From assembly GCA_007132595.1 (NCBI GenBank), contig SLOH01000001.1:1-10675 (forward strand): DNA of 10,675 bases, given 5' to 3'. The translations under genes and the position numbers were made by a program. The DNA comes from Waddliaceae bacterium (GTDB lineage Bacteria > Chlamydiota > Chlamydiia > Chlamydiales > SLOH01). Shown one piece after another: positions 1-6,228 of this stretch; positions within the stretch are counted from its first letter, which is position 1; each line of letters begins with the position of its first letter. Under the pieces are notes generated by a model, which saw only the letters and a program-made list of their open reading frames with translations, made no database searches and was not told where the DNA came from.

Positions 1-2
1 AC

Positions 3-1076
3 TGGATCACGAGAGGTGAAAAAACCGCAGAGTTTGAAGAAGCAGTCGCCGAGTATGTAGGGGCAAAGTATGCTGTTGCCTTTAATAGCGGGTCATCTGC
101 TCTTCATGCATCGGCTTTTGCTGTCGATGTGGGGTCGGCAGATCGTTTTCTCACAACGCCCAATAGTTTTATCGCATCGTCTGGCTGCGCAGTTGCGCAC
201 GGAGCGACTCCAAGATTTATTGATATTGACCGCAAGACAGGCTGTCTTGATCAGACGCTCGTAGAAACGCATATCAATAGGCCCTTAAGCCGAGGAAAAA
301 CGGTATTTTTGCCCGTTCACTTCGCCGGTATTCCATTTGATGTCCAGAAAATCAGCCAAAAAATTCAAGATCCTCACACTGTAATTATCGAGGATGCCGC
401 CCACGCGCTCGGCTCACAATACAAAAATGGGCAAATGGTCGGTTCTTGCGCTTTTTCGGACGTAACGGTTTTTAGCTTTCATCCCGCCAAGACCATTACA
501 ACGGGCGAGGGGGGGATGGTGACCACAAATGATCAAAACCTATATGAGCGTTTGAAGCGATTTCGCAATAATGGGATTGAAAGAAAAGTCGATGTTCCTT
601 GGGAATATGATGTCGCTAAGACGACAGGAAACTTCCATTTGACAGATTTTCAAGCGGCTTTGGGTTTAAGTCAGCTGAAAAAAGTCGATGAATATATTTC
701 TAAAAGGCGCGAGTGTGTCAACCACTACCGGACGCTTCTTTCTGACTTCCCTCACCTTAAGATGTTTGCTCCCGAGTGGGATGAAAAGACGGCGCATCAT
801 CTATTTGTCGTCCAGATTGACTTTGAAGCGCTTGGAACAAGCAGGGAGCATGTGATGCACTCACTTCTGGAAAAAGGGGTCGGCACGCAACTGCACTACA
901 TTCCGATTTACCGCCACTCAGCGATTCAAAAGATCTCCGGTGATGTTTCGGAGTATTTTCCTGAGATGGAAGCGTACTACTCTCAGGCGTTGACTCTCCC
1001 TCTTTACCCTCAACTTGCACTTTCCGATGTTGAGTATATCGTGAAGAGTTTGCGCGAAGTAACCTATTCTTCGTAG
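3..1076 (+). CDS. pseC: PseC-type PLP-dependent sugar-nucleotide aminotransferase, 5' end outside window
   Basis: This is a DegT/DnrJ/EryC1/StrS-family aminotransferase, open from the window edge, with 357 residues visible. The family is usually about 370-390 residues, so only some 20-30 N-terminal residues are missing. The fragment begins WITRGEKTAEFE, the usual substrate-loop start. The PLP-binding lysine is in FSFHPAKTITTGEGG (AAG at 489-491), preceded by IIEDAAHALGSQYKNG, whose Asp binds the pyridine nitrogen. The middle (FRNNGIERK, then a Trp-Glu-Tyr-Asp stretch and LTDFQAALGLSQLKK) and the C-terminal GVGTQLHYIPIYRH match what I remember of Campylobacter PseC better than other subfamilies. 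PseC aminates the 4-keto sugar made by PseB, with glutamate as donor, on the route to CMP-pseudaminic acid in the cytoplasm. Family assignment is near certain. The PseC assignment is likely but other 4-amino-sugar transaminases are possible. pseB would be expected just upstream. The stop overlaps the convergent TPR gene by 13 bp. Confidence 0.82.
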   Translation, partial: WITRGEKTAEFEEAVAEYVGAKYAVAFNSGSSALHASAFAVDVGSADRFLTTPNSFIASSGCAVAHGATPRFIDIDRKTGCLDQTLVETHINRPLSRGKTVFLPVHFAGIPFDVQKISQKIQDPHTVIIEDAAHALGSQYKNGQMVGSCAFSDVTVFSFHPAKTITTGEGGMVTTNDQNLYERLKRFRNNGIERKVDVPWEYDVAKTTGNFHLTDFQAALGLSQLKKVDEYISKRRECVNHYRTLLSDFPHLKMFAPEWDEKTAHHLFVVQIDFEALGTSREHVMHSLLEKGVGTQLHYIPIYRHSAIQKISGDVSEYFPEMEAYYSQALTLPLYPQLALSDVEYIVKSLREVTYSS

Positions 1077-1462
1077 GCAAGTATAAGCGCGCGGGCGATA
1101 TTAGAGACAGACGGGTCTTTTTCCTTCGAAAGGATTCTGGCAAGTTTAAGGCCTTCTTGTTTCTTGCCGAGCATAATGAGGGCTTTGGAAAGATTGATCA
1201 GGGTGGGCGCGTGATCGGCATCCATTTTCAGGGCGCGATCGAGGTATGCAAGCGCTTCCTTTGGACGTCCAAGTTGCACGTAAAGAGCGCCTAGCGTTTG
1301 TGTGTCATAGGCGCTTTCCGGTTCGAGAACGCAAAGAGCATCGAAAAAAGTCAAGGCAATGTCGTATTTCCCTTGTCGAATATAGGCGTACCCTGCAAGA
1401 CGCAAGTCTTCTATATGTTCCTCTCCCCATCCAAGCTTTTCTTTCCAGTTGATACGCTTCAT
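1064..1462 (-). CDS. Small TPR protein, possible type III secretion chaperone
   Basis: This 132-residue soluble protein consists almost entirely of tetratricopeptide-like helical pairs. Repeat 1 is about residues 18-48 (AGYAYIRQGKYDIALTFF), repeat 2 about 52-85 (LGALYVQLGRPKEALAYLDRAL), and a weaker repeat 3 about 86-117. It has no signal peptide or membrane segment. Three small TPRs in a 130-150-residue protein is the build of SycD/LcrH-type class II secretion chaperones, and chlamydiae carry several of these. The secretion role is inferred from architecture only. It starts 6 bp after the stop of the 146-residue gene with a weak ribosome binding site, so translation is probably coupled. Its last 13 bp overlap the end of pseC in convergent orientation. 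From memory, C. trachomatis CT274, near mraW, is a similar TPR gene; that orthology needs a search. Confidence 0.85.
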   Translation of the reverse strand: MKRINWKEKLGWGEEHIEDLRLAGYAYIRQGKYDIALTFFDALCVLEPESAYDTQTLGALYVQLGRPKEALAYLDRALKMDADHAPTLINLSKALIMLGKKQEGLKLARILSKEKDPSVSNIARALILAYEE

Positions 1463-1468
1463 TTTTTC

Positions 1469-1909
1469 TTAAGCCTGAAGAAACTGGCCGATGCGGCCAA
1501 TGATGTGCCCCATCCAGCTATTAATTTTGGAAACTTCATTAAAGCAGTCGAATAGCACCTGCTTTTCTTTCTCTTCATGCTTTGTTTTGCAAGGCACTTG
1601 ATAGAGTTTTTCCTCAAGCTTTGCCTCCTCTCCCAGAGTGGGTGCAATTCGCGAAAAAGTAAAGGGGGAACGGCGGATGTTTCGAAATGAATCCGGCGCT
1701 TGGAAATATGCCCAGGGAGTGGAGTAAGGAACAACGCCTAATAAAATATCAAGTTCGGTCAGTTTAGGCAGAATATCAAGAACATGCGTCTGAGGTGGAA
1801 TTGTGGATGCTTGGTCTAACCGCCACTGATTATTGATCTGTTCCATCATGCGTGCACGGACGGCATACATGTTGTAAACACTCATATCTAGCTTATCTAT
1901 TGTAGTCAT
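1469..1909 (-). CDS. Conserved chlamydial protein of unknown function (146 aa)
   Basis: I do not recognise a characterised domain. The protein is soluble, has no signal peptide or membrane helix, and looks mostly helical. An N-terminal segment (MTTIDKLDMSVYNMYAVRAR) is followed by a Pro-rich stretch with IPPQTHVLDILPKLTELD and an aromatic motif, STPWAYFQAP, around residues 63-72. A charged linker rich in Glu and Lys sits near residues 94-116. It ends in an amphipathic helix rich in Ile, Gly and Trp. The ATG at 1907-1909 has a strong purine-rich ribosome binding site (AGAGGAGAG on the minus strand, 1915-1923). It is the first gene of a two-gene unit with the TPR gene and diverges from the galE/rsmH/murE run. 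Chlamydia has a pair of small genes (CT273/CT274 by memory) in the equivalent place. A secretion partner or chaperone function is possible but unproven. Confidence 0.8.
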   Translation of the reverse strand: MTTIDKLDMSVYNMYAVRARMMEQINNQWRLDQASTIPPQTHVLDILPKLTELDILLGVVPYSTPWAYFQAPDSFRNIRRSPFTFSRIAPTLGEEAKLEEKLYQVPCKTKHEEKEKQVLFDCFNEVSKINSWMGHIIGRIGQFLQA

Positions 1910-1929
1910 AACAACTCTCCTCTAAGTCC

Positions 1930-1959
1930 ATTATACCATTTTTTATAATATCTAGCCAA
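1930..1959 (-). promoter_or_regulatory. Candidate promoter of the unknown/TPR gene pair
   Basis: On the minus strand a perfect TATAAT (1930-1935) lies 18 bp downstream of TTGGCT (1954-1959), which matches 4 of 6 bases of the -35 consensus. Transcription would start near 1923, giving a leader of only about 14 nt that just includes the ribosome binding site. An AT-rich spacer (TATTATAAAAAA) provides a second possible -10. Seen by eye only. Confidence 0.45.
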
Positions 1960-2098
1960 AATAGGGAGATAATAGGTAAAATCTTATAAGAAAGCTGCTA
2001 AATCACTCTGGCTACCTTATATTTACTACATCTCGGGCGAAATTCGATAAAACATGCATAGACTTCACTTCCAATTGGTTAGACTCTTTTGCGCGATC

Positions 2099-2115
2099 GA
2101 TTTTTACCAAAAATC
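2099..2115. repeat. 17-bp palindrome, possible operator
   Basis: There is a perfect 7-bp inverted repeat, GATTTTT and AAAAATC, around a 3-nt centre ACC. The core TTTTACCAAA recurs as a direct copy at 2180-2189, 78 bp downstream, close to the galE start. The arms are almost all A/T, so an RNA hairpin would be weak; a protein-binding site is the likelier role if it has one. Confidence 0.35.
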
Positions 2116-2135
2116 TTGCAAAATTTGACTTGTGT

Positions 2136-2163
2136 CAGACATCTTCAAGGGCCCAAATAGAAT
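2136..2163 (+). promoter_or_regulatory. Candidate promoter of the galE-rsmH-pbp3-murE-amiA run
   Basis: CAGACA (2136-2141, 4 of 6 to the -35 consensus) and TAGAAT (2158-2163, 5 of 6 to the -10 consensus) are separated by 16 bp. A start near 2170 would give a leader of about 40 nt before galE, containing the second TTTTACCAAA copy. The nearby TTGACT (2125-2130) has no usable -10 at normal spacing. Confidence 0.4.
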
Positions 2164-2210
2164 CTTGCGATAACTGGAGTTTTACCAAATGCAAGCACAC
2201 AGGACGATGA

Positions 2211-3179
2211 ATGAATAAGAAAACGGTACTTATCGTCGGAGGAGCCGGATTCATCGGGTCCCACGTCAACAAACTGCTTCATCAATCGGGTTATCACACA
2301 ATTGTTTACGATAATCTCTCCTCAGGAAAAAAAGAAGCTGTCATCGGAGGGGTGTGCATTGTCGGGGACATGGGAGATGAAAAAGCATTGAATAAGTTGT
2401 TTAGTTCATATCCGATAGATGCTGTCATGCATTTTGCCGGTTGTATCGACGTGGAAGGGTCGGTTAAGCATCCCCAAAGGCACTATACAAATAATGTATC
2501 GAATACCCTTGTTCTTTTGGATGTGATGCGTAAATACAGTGTGGAGTCCTTGATTTTTTCATCTACAGCGGCCATTTATGGAACTCCGCAAGAGGATCGC
2601 ATTAAGGAAGATCACCCGAAAAATCCAATCAATCCATACGGACGATCAAAATTAATGGTAGAGACAATTCTAAAGGATTTTTCTTTGGCTTATGGGCTGA
2701 AGTATATCAGTTTGAGATACTTTAATGCCGCAGGAGGCGATCCGGAGGGGGTTCTTAAAGATTATAAGGATCGGGATGATCACATCATTCCGATGATTTT
2801 AAGGAATATCCGTGCGGGAAAAGAGGAAATTACCGTTTTTGGTACCGATTACCTATCAAGGGATGGAACATGTGTAAGAGACTATATTCATGTGATGGAC
2901 CTAGCAGAGGCCCATCTGATCGCGCTTAAGAAACTATTTAATGAAGAAAGATCAAAGGTGTATAATTTGGGCACGGGAAAAGGGATCACGGTCAGAGAGG
3001 TGATCGAGGCAACAGAAAAAGTGACTGGAAAAAAAATCTCTGTCATTAATGGGAAGCGTCGCACCGGAGACCCTGTTTGCCTTGTGGCCGATGGCTCGCT
3101 TGCAGAAAAAGAGCTGGATTGGCGCCCAAAATATTTTCTAGAAGAGATGATTAATGATGCATGGAAGGCTTTAAATTGA
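2211..3179 (+). CDS. galE: UDP-glucose 4-epimerase (GalE)
   Basis: GalE interconverts UDP-glucose and UDP-galactose (some members also the N-acetyl forms) in the cytosol, using tightly bound NAD. The 322-residue product is a complete extended short-chain dehydrogenase. It has the NAD-binding GGAGFIGSH (G10, G13, G16), YDNLSSG at 33-39, HFAGCIDVEGSV at 74-85, SSTAAIYG at 117-124 with Thr119 in the catalytic Ser/Thr position, and the Y143-x-x-x-K147 pair in NPYGRSK. RYFNAAGGDPEG (169-180) and RDGTCVRDYIHVMDLAEAH (217-235) are typical of GalE. The ATG at 2211 is preceded by AGGA at 2201-2204. The gene ends inside the start region of rsmH, so the two are very likely co-transcribed. Close epimerase relatives such as WbpP or other UDP-sugar epimerases cannot be excluded on substrate. 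Confidence 0.93.
   Translation: MNKKTVLIVGGAGFIGSHVNKLLHQSGYHTIVYDNLSSGKKEAVIGGVCIVGDMGDEKALNKLFSSYPIDAVMHFAGCIDVEGSVKHPQRHYTNNVSNTLVLLDVMRKYSVESLIFSSTAAIYGTPQEDRIKEDHPKNPINPYGRSKLMVETILKDFSLAYGLKYISLRYFNAAGGDPEGVLKDYKDRDDHIIPMILRNIRAGKEEITVFGTDYLSRDGTCVRDYIHVMDLAEAHLIALKKLFNEERSKVYNLGTGKGITVREVIEATEKVTGKKISVINGKRRTGDPVCLVADGSLAEKELDWRPKYFLEEMINDAWKALN
3163..3168 (+). promoter_or_regulatory. Ribosome binding site selecting the TTG start of rsmH
   Basis: GGAAGG ends 7 bp before the TTG at 3176, an ideal distance. The in-frame ATG at 3161 precedes this site and has only a weak purine run (AAGAG, around 3142) too far upstream. The TTG shares TTGA with the galE stop (3176-3179). Confidence 0.6.
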
Positions 3180-4102
3180 GTTCAGAACACCACACACCCG
3201 TCCTATTAAATGAAGTGCTTAAGTTACTTGAGATGCGCCGCCTCACAACTTTTGTAGATGGCACTCTTGGAGCAGGCGGCCATGCGGAGGCTATTTTAAA
3301 GAGTCATCCTGAAATTCAGCAATTTGTCGGATTTGATCAAGATGAAAATGCTCTTGAGATTGCAAAACGCACGCTTTTGCCTTTTCAGGAAAAGTGCCAA
3401 TTCATCCATAGCAATTTTGGCGATATGCAGCTTAAGTTGAATGAGGAGAACATAGAGGGGGTTGATGGGATCTTAATGGATATCGGCGCTTCCTCGATGC
3501 AGCTTGATCAAGCGGAAAGAGGATTTAGCTTTCAAAGGACTGGCCCGCTTGACATGCGAATGGATCAATCTCAAGCGTTTACTGCAAAAGATCTTGTGAA
3601 TACATATTCTGAAAAAGAACTTGGGGAGATCTTCCGAGAGGGTGAAGAGCGGAAGTGGCGCGCCTGTGCACGTGCAATTGTTGAGGCAAGAGCTGTTGAA
3701 CCGATTGAGACAACAGAAGATCTTGTGAAGATTTTGCGCCCTATGACGTGGAAGAAAAAGGGACTCGATCCGTTGACTTTAGCGTTTCAATCGATTCGTA
3801 TCGCGGTCAATCGCGAACTTCATCAGTTAGAGCGGGTCATTCCACAAGCGATTTCCCTCCTTAAGCCTAAAGGAGTGCTTTTGGTCATTACTTTTCACAG
3901 GTTGGAGGATCGCATTGTTAAACAGCTCTTTCGCCAAGCCGGAGAATCGACAGAAGTTGTTGAAGGAAAACAGCAGTTTATTATCGAAAAAACACCCGAA
4001 GTTGAAGTTTTAACAAGAAAGCCGATCACCGGAAGCGAGAAGGAGATTGAAGTCAACCCGCGCGCAAGAAGTGCAAAATTGCGCGCAGTTGAGAAATTGT
4101 GA
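3176..4102 (+). CDS. rsmH: 16S rRNA (cytosine-1402-N4)-methyltransferase RsmH (MraW)
   Basis: RsmH transfers a methyl group from S-adenosylmethionine to N4 of C1402 in 16S rRNA and often heads division/cell-wall clusters. From the TTG the product has 308 residues, normal for the family. It starts with the signature HHTPVLLNEVL, then the SAM-binding DGTLGAGGH (28-36), DIGASS (102-107, family DLGVSS), RGFSFQRTGPLDMRMD (115-130), QSIRIAVNREL and TFHRLEDRIVK. In the last motif Arg replaces the usual Ser. An in-frame ATG at 3161 would add five residues and overlap galE by 19 bp. I prefer TTG because of its well-spaced GGAAGG and the 4-bp TTGA overlap, which is repeated at pbp3. No mraZ is seen upstream, where galE sits instead. 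Confidence 0.96.
   Translation: MSSEHHTPVLLNEVLKLLEMRRLTTFVDGTLGAGGHAEAILKSHPEIQQFVGFDQDENALEIAKRTLLPFQEKCQFIHSNFGDMQLKLNEENIEGVDGILMDIGASSMQLDQAERGFSFQRTGPLDMRMDQSQAFTAKDLVNTYSEKELGEIFREGEERKWRACARAIVEARAVEPIETTEDLVKILRPMTWKKKGLDPLTLAFQSIRIAVNRELHQLERVIPQAISLLKPKGVLLVITFHRLEDRIVKQLFRQAGESTEVVEGKQQFIIEKTPEVEVLTRKPITGSEKEIEVNPRARSAKLRAVEKL
4060..4086 (+). repeat. GC-rich inverted repeat at the 3' end of rsmH
   Basis: GCGCGCAA (4060-4067) and TTGCGCGC (4079-4086) form a perfect 8-bp stem with an 11-nt loop inside the rsmH C-terminal codons. A run of eight T (4104-4111) follows, but 17 nt after the stem, which is too far for a standard intrinsic terminator. It could affect RNA stability or pausing ahead of the ftsL-like gene, or simply encode Pro-Arg-Ala-Arg. 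Confidence 0.4.
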
Positions 4103-4117
4103 ATTTTTTTTGATTAA

Positions 4118-4387
4118 GTGAAAAAAGTATTGATTTGTCTAGTGACTGTTTTTGTTCTCTTTGGTTTGCATATTAAAAGGCGAAATCAACTGATCTCTCT
4201 TCAGCTTGCCATTCCCCAGGTCGAAAAACAGCTAAGAATTGTTAAGCGGGAAAATGCACGGCTGCAAGAGGAAATTTTGCGAGTAGAGGAGCCGGCGATA
4301 CTGCTGAAGTGGTTAAAAGAACCTGAATATGGCCACCTTCGCCATCCGACTCAGGATGAGGTGTTAACTTTGGAGGATCAGCCTTGA
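4118..4387 (+). CDS. ftsL: FtsL-like small division protein
   Basis: The product has 89 residues with one N-terminal membrane segment (about residues 3-18, VLICLVTVFVLFGLHI) followed by basic residues. A heptad-rich coiled-coil region spans about 28-60 (EKQLRIVKRENARLQEEI). This single-pass plus coiled-coil build, together with the position between rsmH and the class B PBP, is what defines FtsL; sequence identity in the family is very low. FtsL normally forms a complex with FtsB/FtsQ that activates FtsW-FtsI, and I infer that role here. In C. trachomatis the equivalent gene is CT271. The GTG at 4118 is the first possible start, because TAA lies in frame directly before it. No ribosome binding site is visible: the 15 bp after rsmH are mostly T. 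Translation may depend on coupling. The stop shares TTGA with pbp3. Confidence 0.8.
   Translation: MKKVLICLVTVFVLFGLHIKRRNQLISLQLAIPQVEKQLRIVKRENARLQEEILRVEEPAILLKWLKEPEYGHLRHPTQDEVLTLEDQP
4372..4376 (+). promoter_or_regulatory. Ribosome binding site selecting the TTG start of pbp3
   Basis: GGAGG ends 7 bp before the TTG at 4384. The start and the preceding stop share TTGA (4384-4387), the same arrangement as at galE/rsmH. Confidence 0.7.
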
Positions 4388-6228
4388 GGAAGAAGCGCCT
4401 GCTCTGTTTGCTTCTATTTCTCTTTTTCTCCTTTTCTCTTTTGATTGTTCAATTTTATCGTCTGCAGATCATGCAAGGAGAGAAATGGACCGAGGTGGCC
4501 CGGCGTCAACATTTTTTTGTTGTCAAAGAGCCCTTCACGCGTGGGACCATTTACTCAAAGGGAAAAAAGCCCCTTGCACTTGATTTAGAAACTGCTCATC
4601 TTTTTGTCGATCCTGACTCAATCCCACCTGAAAGGAAAAAAGAGGTGGTCTTAAATTTGCTGGAAATCCTCCCCTTGACACCTCAAGAATACGCCTCATT
4701 TGCTTTGCAGTTCTACCTGAAAAGTCGAAGCCGTAAACTCATGATGAATCTAGACACGGTGAAAAAAGAGGAAATTTTAAGCTGGTGGCGCCCTTATGCA
4801 AAGAGACATAAAATCGCTCTGAACGCCATTTTTTTTGTTTCGGATTATCGACGCTCTCATCCGTATGGGAAGCTGCTTGGTCAAGTACTTCATACTGTGC
4901 AAAATAGCCGCGACGAGGTTACAAAGGAGGCAACGCCCACCGGGGGAATTGAATTCACCCTTAATCATCAGTTAAAAGGCTCTCAAGGAAAGAGGCGAAT
5001 GAAGCGGTCTCCACGCAATCGTTTTGAAACAGGAGAGGTGATTGACTTGCCGAAAAATGGCACAGATATCCATTTGACAATTGATCATGTCCTGCAAGCA
5101 ATCGCTGAAGAGGAAATTGAGAAGGCGGTGAAGGTGTGCCAGGCAAAGTCGGGCTGGGCCATTATGTTGGATCCTTTTACAGGAGAGATTATGGCAATTG
5201 CGCAGTACCCTTTTTTTTATCCCGACGATTATAAAAGCTACTATAATGACAAAGAAAAGGTCGAACATACGAAGTTACGAGCCATTACAGACGCTTACGA
5301 ACCGGCTTCAGTCATGAAACCCTTTACAATTGCCGCCGCCCTTTTGGCAGACCTAAGCTCCTTCGATCCTGAAGAAAAGATCCCCACTTCAGACGGGAGA
5401 TTTCCGGGAAGGTCAAGACCAATTCACGATGTGGGACACTATAAATATCTCAATATGTGGATGGGTCTCCAGCACTCTTCAAACATCTATATGGGGCGTT
5501 TAATTCAGCGAGTAATCGAGGCGAAGGGAAATCAGTGGTACCGCGATGTACTGACAGAAAGGTTTGGGTTTGGAAAAAAAACGGGTATCGAACTGCCAGG
5601 AGAGAGCCCGGGACTTGTTCCGACTCCAGGTAAAATGCATCCAAACGGAACACTCGAGTGGTCGAAGCCAACACCCTTTTCTCTTGCGATGGGACACAAT
5701 ATTCAGGTGAATAGTTTGCAGCTGATTCGAGCGATTGCCGTGATTGCAAATGGGGGATATTTTGTAAAACCGACTCTTTTAAAAGGAAATACAGAGACTC
5801 CAAAACGCGTGCTTCCAAAAGAGGTGGCAGATACAGTGCGCCATGCGATGAAATATATTACGAAACAGGGAGGATCGGGTAAACGGGCGTCTCTTCCCGG
5901 TTATACCGATGCCGGGAAGACAGGAACTTCCAATAAAATTGAAAATGGGCAGTATACCAACAAGAAGACAGTCGCGAGCTATGTTGGAATCGCTCCTGCC
6001 GACCATCCGGTATTTGTGCTTTCAATTACGATGGATGAACCTGCATTTCGTTACATTCCGGGCATCGGAAAAAACCATAATGCCGGACTTGCTGCAGCCC
6101 CTGTCTTTTCGGCGATTGCGATGCGCGCATTAGAGTATCTCGGCGTACCTAAAGACGATCCGAATGATGAGGACATGAAAGAAGAATTAAAACGGTTAAA
6201 TCAATTGTATAATGATTGGAATATGTAA
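4384..6228 (+). CDS. pbp3: Class B penicillin-binding protein, FtsI/PBP3 transpeptidase
   Basis: This 614-residue division-type transpeptidase forms D-Ala crosslinks in septal peptidoglycan, working outside the inner membrane with FtsW. It has an N-terminal membrane anchor (about residues 5-23) and the class B dimerisation motif FTRGTIYSKGK (51-61). A pedestal domain runs to about 235. The C-terminal catalytic domain has all three active-site motifs: SVMK (nucleophile S309, K312), SSN (365-367) and KTG (512-514). GGIEFTLNHQLKGSQGKR (187-204) is also typical. In chlamydiae, which divide without FtsZ, PBP3 and PBP2 are beta-lactam targets. The TTG start is supported by GGAGG 7 bp upstream and gives a membrane anchor of normal length. 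The end overlaps the murE start by 17 bp. Comparison with PBP2/MrdA by the gene neighbourhood favours FtsI. Confidence 0.95.
   Translation: MRKKRLLCLLLFLFFSFSLLIVQFYRLQIMQGEKWTEVARRQHFFVVKEPFTRGTIYSKGKKPLALDLETAHLFVDPDSIPPERKKEVVLNLLEILPLTPQEYASFALQFYLKSRSRKLMMNLDTVKKEEILSWWRPYAKRHKIALNAIFFVSDYRRSHPYGKLLGQVLHTVQNSRDEVTKEATPTGGIEFTLNHQLKGSQGKRRMKRSPRNRFETGEVIDLPKNGTDIHLTIDHVLQAIAEEEIEKAVKVCQAKSGWAIMLDPFTGEIMAIAQYPFFYPDDYKSYYNDKEKVEHTKLRAITDAYEPASVMKPFTIAAALLADLSSFDPEEKIPTSDGRFPGRSRPIHDVGHYKYLNMWMGLQHSSNIYMGRLIQRVIEAKGNQWYRDVLTERFGFGKKTGIELPGESPGLVPTPGKMHPNGTLEWSKPTPFSLAMGHNIQVNSLQLIRAIAVIANGGYFVKPTLLKGNTETPKRVLPKEVADTVRHAMKYITKQGGSGKRASLPGYTDAGKTGTSNKIENGQYTNKKTVASYVGIAPADHPVFVLSITMDEPAFRYIPGIGKNHNAGLAAAPVFSAIAMRALEYLGVPKDDPNDEDMKEELKRLNQLYNDWNM

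Larger units (their letters stand above)
1910..2210. other. Divergent intergenic region with candidate promoters and palindromes
   Basis: This 301-bp stretch between the minus-strand unknown gene and galE is AT-rich and holds no convincing gene. It contains one candidate promoter for each direction (1930-1959 minus, 2136-2163 plus), a palindrome at 2099-2115 (GATTTTT, loop ACC, AAAAATC), a CCAATTGG palindrome at 2071-2078, and a second copy of the TTTTACCAAA core at 2180-2189. ATG AAT GAA TAA at 2207 is a three-codon reading frame that slightly overlaps the galE start and is probably meaningless. I saw no RNA gene or terminator. Confidence 0.7.

Noticed and set aside
129..131. GTG as the start of pseC
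   Set aside because: The frame is open to the window edge and the upstream codons encode conserved residues (ITRGEKTAEFE, FNSGSSALH).
757..1143. 128-codon minus-strand reading frame across the end of pseC
   Set aside because: It lies antisense to a strongly conserved aminotransferase and overlaps the TPR gene; its composition is unlike a real protein.
2207..2218. Leader peptide ATG AAT GAA TAA before galE
   Set aside because: Three codons overlapping the galE start by frame; most likely chance.
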